Assembly (NCBI GenBank): GCA_019914945.1
Contig: CM034109.1
Coordinates: 806,001-870,000, forward strand
Length of the DNA: 64,000 bases
Source of the DNA: Typha latifolia
Taxonomy: Eukaryota > Streptophyta > Magnoliopsida > Poales > Typhaceae
Direction: 5' to 3'
The notes beneath the pieces were generated by a model. The model was not told the DNA's origin. It did no database searches and worked only from the letters and a program-made list of their open reading frames with translations. Positions 37,201 to 48,691 of this stretch are shown here, one piece after another (positions within the stretch are counted from its first letter, which is position 1; each line of letters starts with the position of its first letter). Both the position numbers and the translations under genes were made by a program.

Positions 37201-38037
37201 CTCAAAGTGTGAGTGCCGATATTATCATAAAATGGAATTATGTTGCAAATTATTCATGTGTTAATCTACTAAGCAACAAGTATAGTTTTCCATTGTTTTT
37301 TAGGTACTCTTTGCAGTTCATTCAGCTAATGCAATTCTCTTCCTTGGTGACACTGCATTGAATAGCTTGGTAGGTTCTTCTATCCTTAAAACTAAAGTGA
37401 TGATTTCTTCACTAAACTCTTCTTCTTATATACGCATGGCTATTCTTTAATCAGAGGTTCCCTTGGTTTCGAATTGCATACTTCCTAATTTGGACAGCCA
37501 TTTATGTCATCTTTCAGTGGCTCATCCATGCTATCGTTGCACTCCGGTAATCTTCATGATAAATTACTTTAATTCTCATCTTTTTAAATTTTAAATTTAA
37601 ATTTAGTTCTTTCCTTGTTCTTAATTTTTCTTCTTTTTATTTTTTTTTCTCCTTACAGGTGGCCTTACCCATTTCTTGATTTGTCATCTCCTCGAGCTCC
37701 TTTCTGGTACTTTTCAATAAGAAAAAAAAAATTGTTATTATTCTCTCTGGTATATAGATTGGATAATTAAATGAGTTAAATCTACACCAGATATCCACAC
37801 GACCAAATTCCACTATAAATCAACATCTATGCTCTTACTCGAATTTGTCTCCTCTATCACGAGCTATTTTCTAATTCCCTTTTTCTTTTTCTTTTTTCTC
37901 TCTGGTGTTCACAACTTCTCAGGTATCTTGGGGTGACATTATTACACTTTCCCTGCTATGCAATGTTCCCTTTGATTATGAGATTGAAAGGCTTCCTCTT
38001 TACAAGGTGGTTTCAGTCCTACCATTCCATGGAGTAG
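34269..38037 (+). CDS. Rolling-stone-like multi-pass membrane protein, copy A
   Basis: Function in plants is unknown; from memory the family resembles animal rolling stone proteins. Certain exons: 34360-34699, 35159-35192, 35907-36083, 36568-36657, 37304-37369, 37455-37546, 37659-37706 and 37923-38037, all GT-AG and in frame. About seven hydrophobic segments are visible, including VVSAIWVLSSIVIASILIW, FRVASFSILLALLIVDI, AGAVVLTDCVFWFIILPFLA and WTAIYVIFQWLIHA. Conserved cores are WLNWR, WRPCL, HPAWLL and the tail W(Y)LGV-PCYA. The start is uncertain. The paralogue suggests an intron ends at 34359, but the matching first exon here seems broken. The open frame also extends upstream to an ATG at 34269, used here, which would give 350 residues. 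A TATAAATA at 34240 lies too close to that ATG for a normal leader. Confidence 0.82.
36495..36523. repeat. (CATA)n microsatellite
   Basis: About seven CATA units lie in an intron of copy A, 45 bases before the next exon. Confidence 0.9.
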
Positions 38038-38873
38038 TACAAGATTAAACACTTCTTTGTAGTGTTCTCTCGGAGCTTTTACAGTTTAATTATAGTTTTT
38101 TTTTATTAACAAGATTGGGCTCTTGAAAACTGAGCGCATATATCTTCTACGGTTGATGCAACTTTTGTTACGATGGAAGACATATAATTGAAATTATGAT
38201 GCGCGCTACAACATATTATTATTAAATAAAAAAAAATGTAATTAAGTTACACAAGTCCCTTTGCAAGATTGTTCAATTTTATTTTACTTTGTTACTATTT
38301 ATACATTATCGAATTACTATTTACAAGGGTTTGGATAATTCTACAAAGTGAAAAAAAAACGGTGATGATGCAAATTAAAAGTCATTTTAGCCTAACAAGC
38401 ATAGACTTTGGCAAAATTTCGTATATATGTAAGAAAAGGGGCTCAAAATGCAAGAAAAAACATACCATGTGAACAATAAAATCATAAAAATATAGGACCT
38501 CGGTTTTAATATTTTTATTAACTCACTAACCAATCTAAAAGCTAACATGTTATAGAATGATAATTTTATAGTTTATATACTAACAACTTGGTGCCTAATT
38601 TACTGTAATATTATTGTCATTAAATTAAGCATTGATTTCTATTAGATAACTAGCTGCCCCACCCTTAATTATCACCGCATAAGAATATATACTAAAAATT
38701 AGAGATTAAATTTCGAATGCGGTCGTTCAAAACGGAGTACTTAACCTTAGACTAAGATGAGGATTAGTATCATATTAGATAACTAGTTAATCCAAAAACT
38801 TATATATATATATATCATATCTCTACAATTCCATTCACAGTTTTTGGCATCTTTCCACTCTCCTTTTCGTTGA
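38038..38873. promoter_or_regulatory. Spacer between membrane-protein copies A and B
   Basis: Holds the 3' end of A and the promoter of B. TATATATATATATC near 38,800 is a possible TATA element about 70 bases before the proposed ATG of B. No other gene is seen. Confidence 0.4.
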
Positions 38874-41800
38874 ATGGCTGCTACTCACTTTGGGTTCAGC
38901 AGGATTGGTAGTTGGATCCCATTTAACTGTTGCATTTAGTGGCCTTATTGATTCTAATCACCATTTTCTAGCTACTCTTGGGAAATGGGTATTTATTTCT
39001 TCTTCTCATCTTCTCTTTTTCTCTTTCTCTTTGTGTTGATATTAACAAGCTTAATTAAACAGATAGAGATAGAGAAGGATATCTGCCAGTTTTAATCTTC
39101 TATATTATTTACTTGTGTATTTCTCAACAGGAGCATCTTGGCACCCAGTGACAACTACTGATACCACCAGTTTAGATTACTGGTTGAATTGGAGAGTAGT
39201 GGTATCTGCCATTTGGGTGCTGTCAAGCATTGTGATAGCATCCATTTTGATATGGAAATATGAAGGTTCTCATCATCACCAAGAGGAAGAAGAGATTAGA
39301 TCACAAGGAAGAAGGGTGGGAACTTTGTATGATGATGAATCTTGGAGGCCATGTCTCAAAGGAATCCATCCTGCTTGGTTGCTGTCTTTTAGGGTTGCAT
39401 CATTCTCCATTCTCTTGGCATTGCTCATAGTTGATATCATTGTGGAAGGGAGAAGAAACCTTTACTACTATACCCAGTAAGTCTATTTTTTTTCTCCTCT
39501 TTTCTACACCATGAATTGAAATAAACACATATTAATGTAGGATGTGAAATGAAAAATCTTTAATATTTACTATGATATAAGGCTTCTTGTTCCATTGACT
39601 TAATTATAAGAAGTATTAATTCAAACATTTTTTGTATACCAATAAAATAAGTTAGTTGATTCCTGATTTGTCTATATAATGTTGTTGGTTGGGCAGTTGG
39701 ACACTTGTTCTTGTAACCATATACTTTGGGGTATGTTCATCTTTATTTACTAATATTACTTATTCACTTTTATCCCCATATTCTTATTCTTATTCTTCTT
39801 ATTCCTTCTACTTATTCAAAGAGATATAATCTCTCTCATTGTTTAGCTTGGATCATTGCTATCCTTCTATGGATGCCTTCAAATATTTCTCAATAAAGTT
39901 AGTCCGGATGGAGTTGAGATTAAGAGTAATTCAGATATGGAGGATGGATCACATATTGGCTCAATTGCTCCAAAAACTGCTGGATTTTGGAGTTATTTGT
40001 TTCAGATTATTTATCAGGTAAATTAATCAAGTGAAATGCCATTTTAACCAGTTAAATAGTAGGGAATCCAGAGTTAATTTTTTAGCTAAGCAATTCAACT
40101 TATTTATACTAAGTTAATTTCAGCTTGTTTAATTATATTTCAAGCTCAAATGATTATTTATACTCAGTTTATTGTTTAAATAAGTGGGTCAATCTTGAAC
40201 AAAAGTTTAAACCAAACACAAACTGTTTGTGAATAACTCCAGGAAAATAAAAATAGACATCTTTTCAGATTTGCACATTCAGTCTGCTTTAACTTTGGTT
40301 ATTACTGTTGTCAGATAAATGCTGGTGCTGTGATGCTCACAGACTGTGTATTTTGGTTCATTATTTTCCCTTTTCTTGCCACCAAAAATTATCATCTGAA
40401 TCTGGTGAGTATCAAGGTTTTAATTTCTCATGATACTTTATTCTCCTTTTTGCAGCAACTGTTAAGAGAAGATCAAGTCTTGATATTAATTAATAATTAT
40501 GTGTTGCTTGCAAGCAAAGTCTATTTTATTATTTTCATATAACTGTATAAGCAAAAAATACTCCCCAATTATAATAACAGATGCAATTTAATTATATTTT
40601 ATTTTTTTTTAATTTAGCATAATAAAATGCACATAATTTATATATGAAATTAACCCTAAAATCTATTATTGTAAATAAAAAAAATTAAATATAATTAAAT
40701 TACAAAAGCTCCTAAATGAGTTCACACACAAAATGTGCATTCTGTAAAGCTAAAGTAGCTCATGTTTGCAAATAACATGTGTTTTAGTCCTATCTTGCAA
40801 ATCATTTGCATCTATAATTGCCTTTGTTTATTATTTTTTTTTTGTAGACACTTATTGGGGTTCATTCAGCTAATGCAGTTTTCTTGCTTGGTGATACTGC
40901 ATTAAATAGTTTGGTGGGTTTTCTTTTACTCTAGCTCAATTGATCAATAAATTTTATAAGTAATTATATTTAACTCTTTTAAACTATCATAGTTTTTCGT
41001 ATACACTTCTTGAACTTTTTTACTTTATTATCTATATAAAACTCCTGAACTAGGAAAAAATAACTATAAACTCTTTAAAATAAGAAATTTCTTAGGTCAG
41101 AATATTTATATGAAGAACGATAATAGTTAAGGAGGGACTAAATATAATTAATCTTAAATTTTATCCATTTTATTGATGATTCTTCTTGTTCTCATGCATG
41201 GTTCCTTAGTGGTTTCCATGGTTTCGAATTGCATACTTCCTACTATGGACAACCATTTATGTGATCTTCCAATGGATCATCCATGCTATCATTCCACTCT
41301 GGTAACTTGTGATGATAGATTACTTTCTTAGATTTATATATTTAGTTCTATTCTTATTGACTTCCTTATTCTTCTTCTTCTCCTCCTCCTCCTCCTCCTC
41401 TCACTACAGGTGGCCTTATACGTTTCTTGATTTGTCATCTCCTCGAGCTCCTATGTGGTGAGTTCCTTTTCCATTTAAAAATTACTCAATTTTTCTTTGT
41501 TTTAAACAATCTTCAACCCATAATTTTACATCAAAAGTGATTAGTCCATGATATACATTACTGATCTATAATCTAATTAATAGCTTAAGTTTTTGTATCG
41601 ATTAGTTATTATAATATTTAGTTCACTTGTGGAATAACTTCTACTACTTATTTAACTATTCTCATTTTTTAAACTTGTACGAGAATACTTATACCCATTT
41701 AGGTTACTATGATATTTAGTTGTAAATTGGTATAATGATATAATTAATACACTTTATGTGGTTAAAATATAGAGTTAATTTTTGCAAATAATCAAAGTAC

Positions 41801-42181
41801 CCTTTTATAATAATTGAGGAAGAGAGGAAAGGAGAGGAGAGAGAAAAGATATAGAGAGAATGATTGAAAAGGATAAAATAATAATTGATAAATATAAAAA
41901 AAAAATTAGATAAAATAAGAGAAGAGAGAGAAGTATGTATTAGTAAACTAATATCAAAATAAGTTATATTATTTAGTCATATAATATAAGAGAAAATTTA
42001 TATTCTCAGGTGAGGAAACAAACTATAATTATCTTTTTCTCTCTGGTGTTCATGGCTTCTCAGGTACCTTGGTGTTGCCTTGCTGCAGATACCCTGCTAT
42101 GCAGTGTTCTCCTTAACCATGAGATTGAAATGTTTCCTATTAGTGAGGTGGTTTCCTCAGTCCTACCATTATGTGAAATAA
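38874..42181 (+). CDS. Rolling-stone-like multi-pass membrane protein, copy B
   Basis: Tandem paralogue of copy A, 836 bp downstream. Nine exons join to 332 residues: 38874-38907, 39131-39476, 39697-39730, 39847-40017, 40315-40404, 40848-40913, 41210-41301, 41410-41457 and 42064-42181. All introns are GT-AG with the same positions and phases as in copy A. The 11-codon first exon (MAATHFGFSRI) is inferred: it is the nearest upstream ATG that splices in the right phase to the certain second exon. Hydrophobic segments include VVSAIWVLSSIVIASILIW, LVLVTIYFGLGSLLSFYG, AGAVMLTDCVFWFIIFPFLA and LWTTIYVIFQWIIHAIIP. The loop between the third and fourth exon blocks is variable relative to A. Function is unknown; the location is probably a membrane of the endomembrane system. 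Confidence 0.85.
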
Positions 42182-43378
42182 TACTAAGCAAAAGTATTTG
42201 AGATGTGAGAAAGAAAGCTTTGCTATATATCTTATTGGTTTTAGATGTAGGTCCAATATGTAACTTAAAACAAAGTTGTCTTATCTTGCATCTTTGGCCT
42301 CCCCTTTGCTGACAAAAATAGTTGAGTTGCTGTTGTTTAGATAATTTTCACATAAGAGTAAAATATGCTTAAGCAGTAAGATATCAAATTAAAAAATAAG
42401 AGAAGTGTGTGTGTCTCTCTCTCATAGGAGGATACTTAGTCTCTAAGATATCAAATTAAAGTAGTTCAAAATTTTGTTCCACTTGGAAGTACAAAGCAAG
42501 CATGAGAGAGAAAAGCTGAGTAAGATGGAATGTGTTACTTGGAGTGATTTCATGATAGTTTGATGATAAACAATTAGAAAAGAACAAAAAGAGTAGCTTT
42601 CACTTCTTTTATGGTATGCATATATATATATATATATATATATAGATTCAAACTTTTTCTCAAGTTGCTATCCAATATGGGAGCCAACTAACTCTATACC
42701 TTAGAGCTGTTTATAAAATAGGGAAAAGTGAGTTTTAGTTTGGTTGAAGTTTAAAGTATCCTTAATTTTCATTTGTGAGCTATTTAATGCTTTTATAATT
42801 TTAACCCGTGTGAAACTGTTAATTTTTCTGTTCAATTTCGGAGAAATTTTTTTACTAGGATTGTTTAACTTTTGATAGTTTTGCTATTTTTCTTCTCTCT
42901 ATTGGAGTGTTTGTAATCCCTAAGCTTTAGAATTAAGATACCTCAAATTATAGCTTAATCATAGAGTGTAAAATATAATTTCCCCCCTAAATTAACACCA
43001 AAAGCCTAATCTCTCCACTTCTCTGCTGGCCACCACAACCAGAGGAGCTAGGTCCTTATTTTATGCAACTTTGTCTCAAGGTTTTAAGCCCAAAAGCAAT
43101 TGTTCTTTTGTTCTTAATTAGGTAGAACAAGCAAGTTGCTATTCTCCTTAATATGAGCATGAAGCTCTTTACTTAAGAATCTTAGAAATCATGTGAATAT
43201 TGGAACTTTCATTTATTTTGCTCAAACAAGAAGTACATCAAGGAAAGTTCAAAGAAGACTCCAAGGAGATACAACAAAGATGAATCTCAAAATGACCTAA
43301 GAATTTGCTAAGAACTTACTCCATGGAAATAAAACAAATTGTTAAGCCTTGACCTACTGGACTTAGCCTATGAGTCCA
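42182..43378. other. Convergent intergenic region
   Basis: AT-rich, with a (TA)n microsatellite at about 42,620-42,645. It lies between the 3' ends of copy B and the first TPD1-like gene. No gene is recognised. Confidence 0.6.
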
Positions 43379-43842
43379 TCAGCAGTGAACCTGCATGCTT
43401 GCAGCAGACATCTTGAAGGCTCTATCCCATGCATACCTAAACTTGACTGAGGCCATACTAGAGATTCTCTGGCCATTGTTCACAAGGTAGGAGATCCCCT
43501 CGAGGCGAAACGCCCTGCGGTCGACCGGCATGGAGCTGGAGAAGCCCTCCGACCGCAGGAATACCTTCGACAGCGCGCAGCGGCACGAGTTCTTCACCTC
43601 TACTTCAAACACTGGATCATAGCCAACCTTCAGTCCTGTGTTTGTCTGCTGCACCTTCACACTTGACAGACCACAAGGCTGGCTCTTGCCTGCAGTTTGT
43701 AACAAATAAGTGCAACAAGTAAGTAATTAAGCTACAGAAACAATACAATATTTTTGAGTGCTGAAGCTTGTGAACTTACAGTACCTTTTGCAAAGATGCA
43801 GAAGAGGAGGAATGAAACTAGTAGCTTGAGAGCAGGTGCCAT
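43379..43842 (-). CDS. TPD1-like small secreted protein, copy 1 (reduced cysteines)
   Basis: Two exons, 43785-43842 and 43379-43689, give 122 residues. TPD1-type proteins are secreted ligands; TPD1 itself signals through the EMS1 receptor kinase in anthers, but the role of this shorter subgroup is not settled. Residues 1-18 form a signal peptide (MAPALKLLVSFLLFCIF). The mature part has PCGLSSVKVQQ, EVEVKNSCRCALSKVFL, LVNNGQRIS, VKFRYAWD and a terminal HC. Relative to the other three copies it keeps the first cysteine, the CxC pair and the last one. It has S where LRC(Y)G or LDC(T)G has cysteine, and Y where RC(V/I/A) has it, so four of six remain. The intron position and phase are identical in all four copies. 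Confidence 0.85.
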
Positions 43843-43882
43843 TGTGTGTTTACTTTTCCTCTAAGGCCTCTGTCTTTTGTGA

Positions 43883-43892
43883 CTATTTATAG
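43883..43892 (-). promoter_or_regulatory. TATA box of TPD1-like copy 1
   Basis: CTATAAATAG on the minus strand, 41 bases before the ATG, suitably placed for a short leader. Confidence 0.6.
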
Positions 43893-45378
43893 AGAGTGGT
43901 GGTATTCTATGGGCTGTGTCCTATTCATTTAAGAACCAAACTGGTTGGATTTGTCCACTGATTAGAGATAAGATATGTTAAATTTACCAGTGGAGATTTC
44001 CTTTCCATGGATTGAAATCTTTCCTCCTATGTAAGGACACAAGGAAGTTGATTTGATGTTGTCATCACCCTTCAACAAAGGACACATGATAGGGAGTGCT
44101 TTACATGTTGTTCTCTAGATGTAGATAGATTTTTTCTATCTAACCTAACTTCGCCGCTCTATGATAATTTAAGTTTTTAGATCAACTGGTTATCGGACAT
44201 ATTATTATAGTCTAACATTTTAGTGTCCTAGAATTTAAACCTCATTTAATCCATTTCAATTCTGGATTGCACATAATTTTTTTTTTTTAAAAGTACAACA
44301 TATATTATTAGTCAGTTAAGTGTAAAAGGTGACTTTTAATGCTCAAGAAGCTAACATGAGGAGATAAGCCATTGGAACTTAAATGGTAGGGTATAAAGTT
44401 GGAATGAGACATCCCAGATTAATTGGCAGACCCAGTATATCCAACTCCAAGTAGTCAATGGATAAGTCAATAACAATTCATTCCTTCTTCAATCAGGCCT
44501 TCAGTGCTAAGAAACTTGAAAGTCTTCAAAGTCTATGTAATTTTTAAGAAGGCCAACTTCTATAATTCTTACAAAATTTCTATGATCTATAGGAAAATTA
44601 ACAAAAAGATAATGACCTTGACCTAAGTCTTAGCCTATAAACTCCGCGCCCTAATGACGCAGGTTTGGATTGCATTTGAAGAGCTTCTCTATTTATGAGA
44701 ATAATGCTGTATACATCTTTGCTATCGTAAAAACCTGATATACGAGAAGATATACTAAATTATATTATATTTGGAATGATATATTTTAAAAGAACAAGCA
44801 ATTAAGGCTGTTGAAGAGCTTAAAAGGAAGGCAAACACTATAAACTTTACAAGCAGTTACTGAAAAATAAATCACTCACTATGGAATTTTTATGAGTTCA
44901 TAACAAAACCAGCAACACTAAATTATATATTGCTTCTGTTTCAGTAGACATTGCAGCTAATCTATTAGCAGGATGCCAAATTTCACAACTCTGCAAATAA
45001 TCTTTCCAAATGATGGATATAAACTTGTGAAAATTATGTGCCAAAACATCAATTCTATAAAAAAAATTGAACCTAACACATCAAGGTTTATATTTTGGGG
45101 AGATTATTTTAGTCCTTTTGTGATTTGTTAAGATTAATTAACAAATATTAATTCTGCTACAACTTCATAATTGATCCACACAAAGCTCTAAACTTCACAA
45201 ATTTTCTTATTGACAATTAATTATGTGGCAAAACACCAAATTATACAACAATCAGAACCTAACAAAACTAGCAAAATTCCAATCATATGAACAGACATAG
45301 GTAGAAGTGAAATTTTATACTAATAACATTAAAAAACTTATTAAATAATTTAAAATATAATATATGAAGTCCAAGGGG
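43893..45378. other. Intergenic region
   Basis: AT-rich sequence upstream of TPD1-like copy 1. I see no gene and no clear element in it. Confidence 0.5.
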
Positions 45379-45689
45379 TTCATGCCTAGACGTGATCATC
45401 GGGTGGGCCGGGCCGGGTTCGGGCCAGGCTAACCGGGCTTAAACATTTGTCCACGGCCCAACCCACCAATCACTCGGGCCGGGTCGGGTTCGGGCCGGGC
45501 TAGAATAGTCTAGCCCGTTACCGCTCGTCGGCTTGTGAGATATCGGGTTGGCCGGGCCGGGCTCTGCCAATTAAGATTTTTAGTGAACCCAACCTGTGAG
45601 ATATTGGACAAGATCACAAGAGCCAGGATGCTGGCTTTGGCGGCGGCGCCGCGGCGGAAGGGGCGAGATCTCGCGGCTGAAAGGCGGGG

Positions 45690-46024
45690 TCAACGGTAGA
45701 GCTCTAAATCTCCTACCTCCGGAGCCGTAATGTCCTGATGAAGCTGCGGACGCCGATGATCTCGGGCGGATCTCACGCTGCTCGAGTAATGCCTCCTGTG
45801 AGGTGCCGCCGAAATAGCCTCCATTATGGTATATCAACCAGAAGAGACGACGCCGACGAGTGCTCTAAGGTACAAATAGGCCGATCTGAAATCGACGCCG
45901 GGATGGCGCCGCCTGAGGCCGAGATCGAGGAGTTCTTCGCTGCGGCTGAGCGCGCCGAGCGGCGACGGTTCGCTGACGACAAGAATGGATCCAAGTGTGA
46001 CAAACACAAGGGTCCAAGGTATTG
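45690..46024 (+). pseudogene. KRP/ICK (CDK inhibitor) gene fragment inside the hAT element
   Basis: The segment is much more GC-rich than its surroundings. The frame from 45738 encodes AEIEEFFAAAERAERRRFAD at residues 61-80 (about 45918-45977), the start of the conserved C-terminal CDK/cyclin-binding motif of plant Kip-related proteins, where EIEEFFAAAE...RF is normally followed by a KYNFD-type core. Here it runs into DKNGSKCDKH and a stop, so the binding core is missing. In the same frame just upstream, YLRSR resembles the YLxLRSRR motif of KRPs, and another frame has GRALNL, like the TRARALAL motif. The fragment is frameshifted and truncated. The identification rests on remembered family motifs. 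Confidence 0.6.
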
Positions 46025-46623
46025 AGGTAGGTAAGGTACCGCTTTCGGCCGCGAGATCTAGCTGGACTCGCCCCCTCCGTAGCTTGGACGGTTGGACCTT
46101 GGGCAAATGGGCAAAATGGCAAATGAAGATTGTCAAATTGGAGAGACAGAGAAAGTGAGAGAGTTTGGTTTTGTGGAGTCTTGTCATTATGTCATAGTTG
46201 ATAGTTGTGCCATTGTGGGTGGTGGCCAGCTGTTGCCAGTTGGCCACTACCCATTTGGCCAATTTTCTTTTTTACTCGGGCTATCACTTGGCGGCATTTT
46301 TAGAGTTTTATATAAAATACTCCATATTATTATTCACACCGCGTTCGAACACGAAAAATAGGCGTTCGCACATACAAAGAACGCATTGTAAATAAAGTAA
46401 ATAAAAAATTAGAATTAAAATAAATAAAAATAAATGAGCAGATATAAAAAATAAATAGTTAAACAAATGAGTAAATAGAAATATTTTTATAATTAAATAA
46501 ATAGTTACACCAAAATTAGGAGGATTTTTTTTGCACCACTATAGAATGAGCACATCCCAACTAGGTTGGCACCTACCCACCTATCTATCATTTGCATAAT
46601 GAGAAATTCTTTTAAAAACATCT

Positions 46624-47070
46624 CTTCTAATTGTATGACGAGCCCATAGCAAAATGTTTATTTCTACGAATAATATATTCAACTATTTCTTTACGAGCAT
46701 TTTCATAATTCAATTGAAAATTAGAAATATTTTCAGAAGCACCTTGATTAAGCAACATTTGACTAATATCAAGTTGACCTTTTTTATTCTTATCTTTAAT
46801 ATGCCTCATTGGGTGAGTAGTGTAATTCTTAGTTAATGCAGAAAAATTATGATTACATTGAAGTCATTTAGCTCTACAATCTATAATATTACCTTAGCCA
46901 TATTTAGTTTCAATCATTTTGAAATACTTCCAAACTTCGAACTTTAATCTCTTAGAACTGCCCGATGATGAAGCCGAAGCCAGAATTTCCAGATCATGTT
47001 GAGGTTGAGATGCGGGTGTATGATTAATTGAATCTCCGCTCTCCAATTGAGATTCTATATGATCCCATAT
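46624..47070 (-). pseudogene. hAT transposase N-terminal (BED zinc finger) remnant
   Basis: Read on the minus strand, one frame gives SGSSKRLKFEVWKYFKMIET and then a stop. It resembles the opening of plant hAT transposases (S-x-VWxxF, BED finger). Downstream, HPMRHIKDKNKKG fits the second half of the finger (H-x-x-R-H) and is followed by NYENARKEIVEYIIRRNKHF. Stops and frame breaks separate the pieces and the large catalytic and dimerisation parts are absent. Confidence 0.7.
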
Positions 47071-47733
47071 TGAAGAGAATTTGCTAATTTGAATGCTAAA
47101 AATTTTGAAATCTTTAATTTGGAAAGAACTTGAGAGATTAGAGGATTTGAGAATGTGTGATGAATTTCGAAAATTTATTATCTCTTTATAAGCACGAGAA
47201 AATTTAAAATTACCAAAATATCCCTATAAACTAGTTGTTTATTTCTGTTAAAAGGGTAAAATGGTAAAAAAAAAGTAGAGGTCCTATTTTTCTAATTTTC
47301 TGAAATATTTAGCTATTTTTAGAATATTTTTTACCGTTACATATTTTTTTTAAATATATTTTTGTTCTTCTCTGTTTAAAAAAAAAGTATATTAAAAAAA
47401 TTAAATAGTACACAGGCTGATATGTGATGGGAGATGGGCTAAAAAATTTAAACAATACTTGTACTTGGGCTGAATTGTGATGGGAGATATGGGCTAAAAA
47501 AATTATAAAACGGTACAGTGTACAAAATTTCCCGTTATTTTTTACTGTAGTAGAGGGCCGAACAATGATCACTAAGCCTAACGGGTGGGCGGGCCTAACG
47601 GGCAGGCCAAACGGGCGGGCTTTCGGGCCGAGCCGGGCAGGCAAAGGGTTGGCCCGTGCCACCCATTGGTAGACCGGGCTAAGCCCGGCCCGGCACGGGC
47701 GGGCTGGGCCCAATGATGAGGTCTACTCATGCC

Positions 47734-48228
47734 TCTATATTTGGAGCCTCCAAGGTGCAATCTGAAAATTAGATTAAGTTCAGGTCATATATGCAAATTT
47801 CCCATGAAGTCAACAAAGTCAACCCATCAATGATCACTAATCATGGAATGAATGATCGACTCCCTGCGCTAATCTCGCCGCATTTCACGCCGTGTCGGAC
47901 TTTTTTTCACCTTAAACCTTGTTAAAAAAATATTATTAATATTTAAAAGTAACAACGTAGCATCTAATAAAAAGTCTTAAATCTTGTTATTATTTTACAT
48001 TATAAGTTTTATCTATTCTTTCAAGAAAACCCCTATCTTTTTGTAATTTAACATACTAAGTTAATTTTTTCATTATCCATATAAAACTCTCGAACAATAA
48101 AGTTTTAATTGAAAATTACATGATATATATAATATGAAAGAAGCTATTATTATTCTGCTGAGTTGAATACATAAAGAAAGTGAAACGAGTTGACTCGTTT
48201 TACGTTTCTTTCCTCATCCATATAATAA
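47734..48228. other. Intergenic region
   Basis: AT-rich spacer between the hAT element and TPD1-like copy 2. Nothing recognised. Confidence 0.5.
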
Positions 48229-48691
48229 TCAGCAATGTGTGAGAGAGCTAACGAGAGGGAAATCCTGCGGCGTCGTCCACGCGTACTTGAACCTCACCGG
48301 CATGCCCTTCGATATCGGCCGGCCGTTCCCGAGGACGCAGCGCTCCTCGTCCACCGGCCGGATCGCCCGGGGGTCGACCGCCTCCACGCTGCTGAGGCCG
48401 TAGCACCGCAGGACGACCTTCGACTGCGCGCACCGGCATTTGTTCCTCACCGACACCACGTACTCCGGCTTCCCTTCCACCACCCGCCCCGTCCGCGACT
48501 GCGTCACGGTGATGTCCGACGCCATGCATGCGCCTCCTTCGCCTGCATAACATATATACATATATAGCACGTAAAATATTACCATCAACAAGAAGAAGAA
48601 GAGCTAATTCTGTGTGATAATATTTACCTTCAGGTATACAGCAGGCGAGAATAGCAGCAAAGAATAAGGTGAGAAAGGCTCTTCTTGCCAT
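48229..48691 (-). CDS. TPD1-like small secreted protein, copy 2 (GC-rich)
   Basis: Two exons, 48628-48691 and 48229-48542, give 125 residues. A signal peptide (RAFLTLFFAAILACC) precedes the mature domain: ACMASDITVTQSRTGRVVEG, VVSVRNKCRCAQSKVVLRC, RCVLGNGRPISKG, VRFKYAWTT and a terminal THC. All six family cysteines are present. The second exon is strikingly GC-rich, unlike the other three copies and the AT-rich surroundings, as is common for one class of monocot genes. This GC bias opens long false frames on the other strand. Role as a putative extracellular ligand is inferred from the family. Confidence 0.88.

Larger units (their letters stand above)
45387..47725. mobile_element. hAT-type transposon with captured gene fragment
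   Basis: A 2,339-bp element. The left end is TAGACGTGATCATCGGGTGG and the right end, read on the minus strand, is TAGACCTCATCATTGGGCCC, a clear terminal inverted repeat followed on both sides by GGGCCGGG-rich subterminal arrays. The flanks TTCATGCC (45379-45386) and CTCATGCC (47726-47733) form an 8-bp target duplication with one mismatch. Inside are a GC-rich plus-strand segment (about 45,620-46,080) resembling part of a KRP gene and a minus-strand BED-finger transposase remnant (46,624-47,070). The catalytic transposase domain is absent, so any movement would need a transposase from elsewhere. Confidence 0.8.

Noticed and set aside
45834..46262. 142-codon minus-strand frame in the hAT element
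   Set aside because: Opposite the GC-rich KRP-like fragment; the sequence is not protein-like in any family I know.
48235..48567. 110-codon plus-strand and 147-codon shifted minus-strand frames
   Set aside because: Shadows of the GC-rich TPD1-like copy 2 exon; no family motif.
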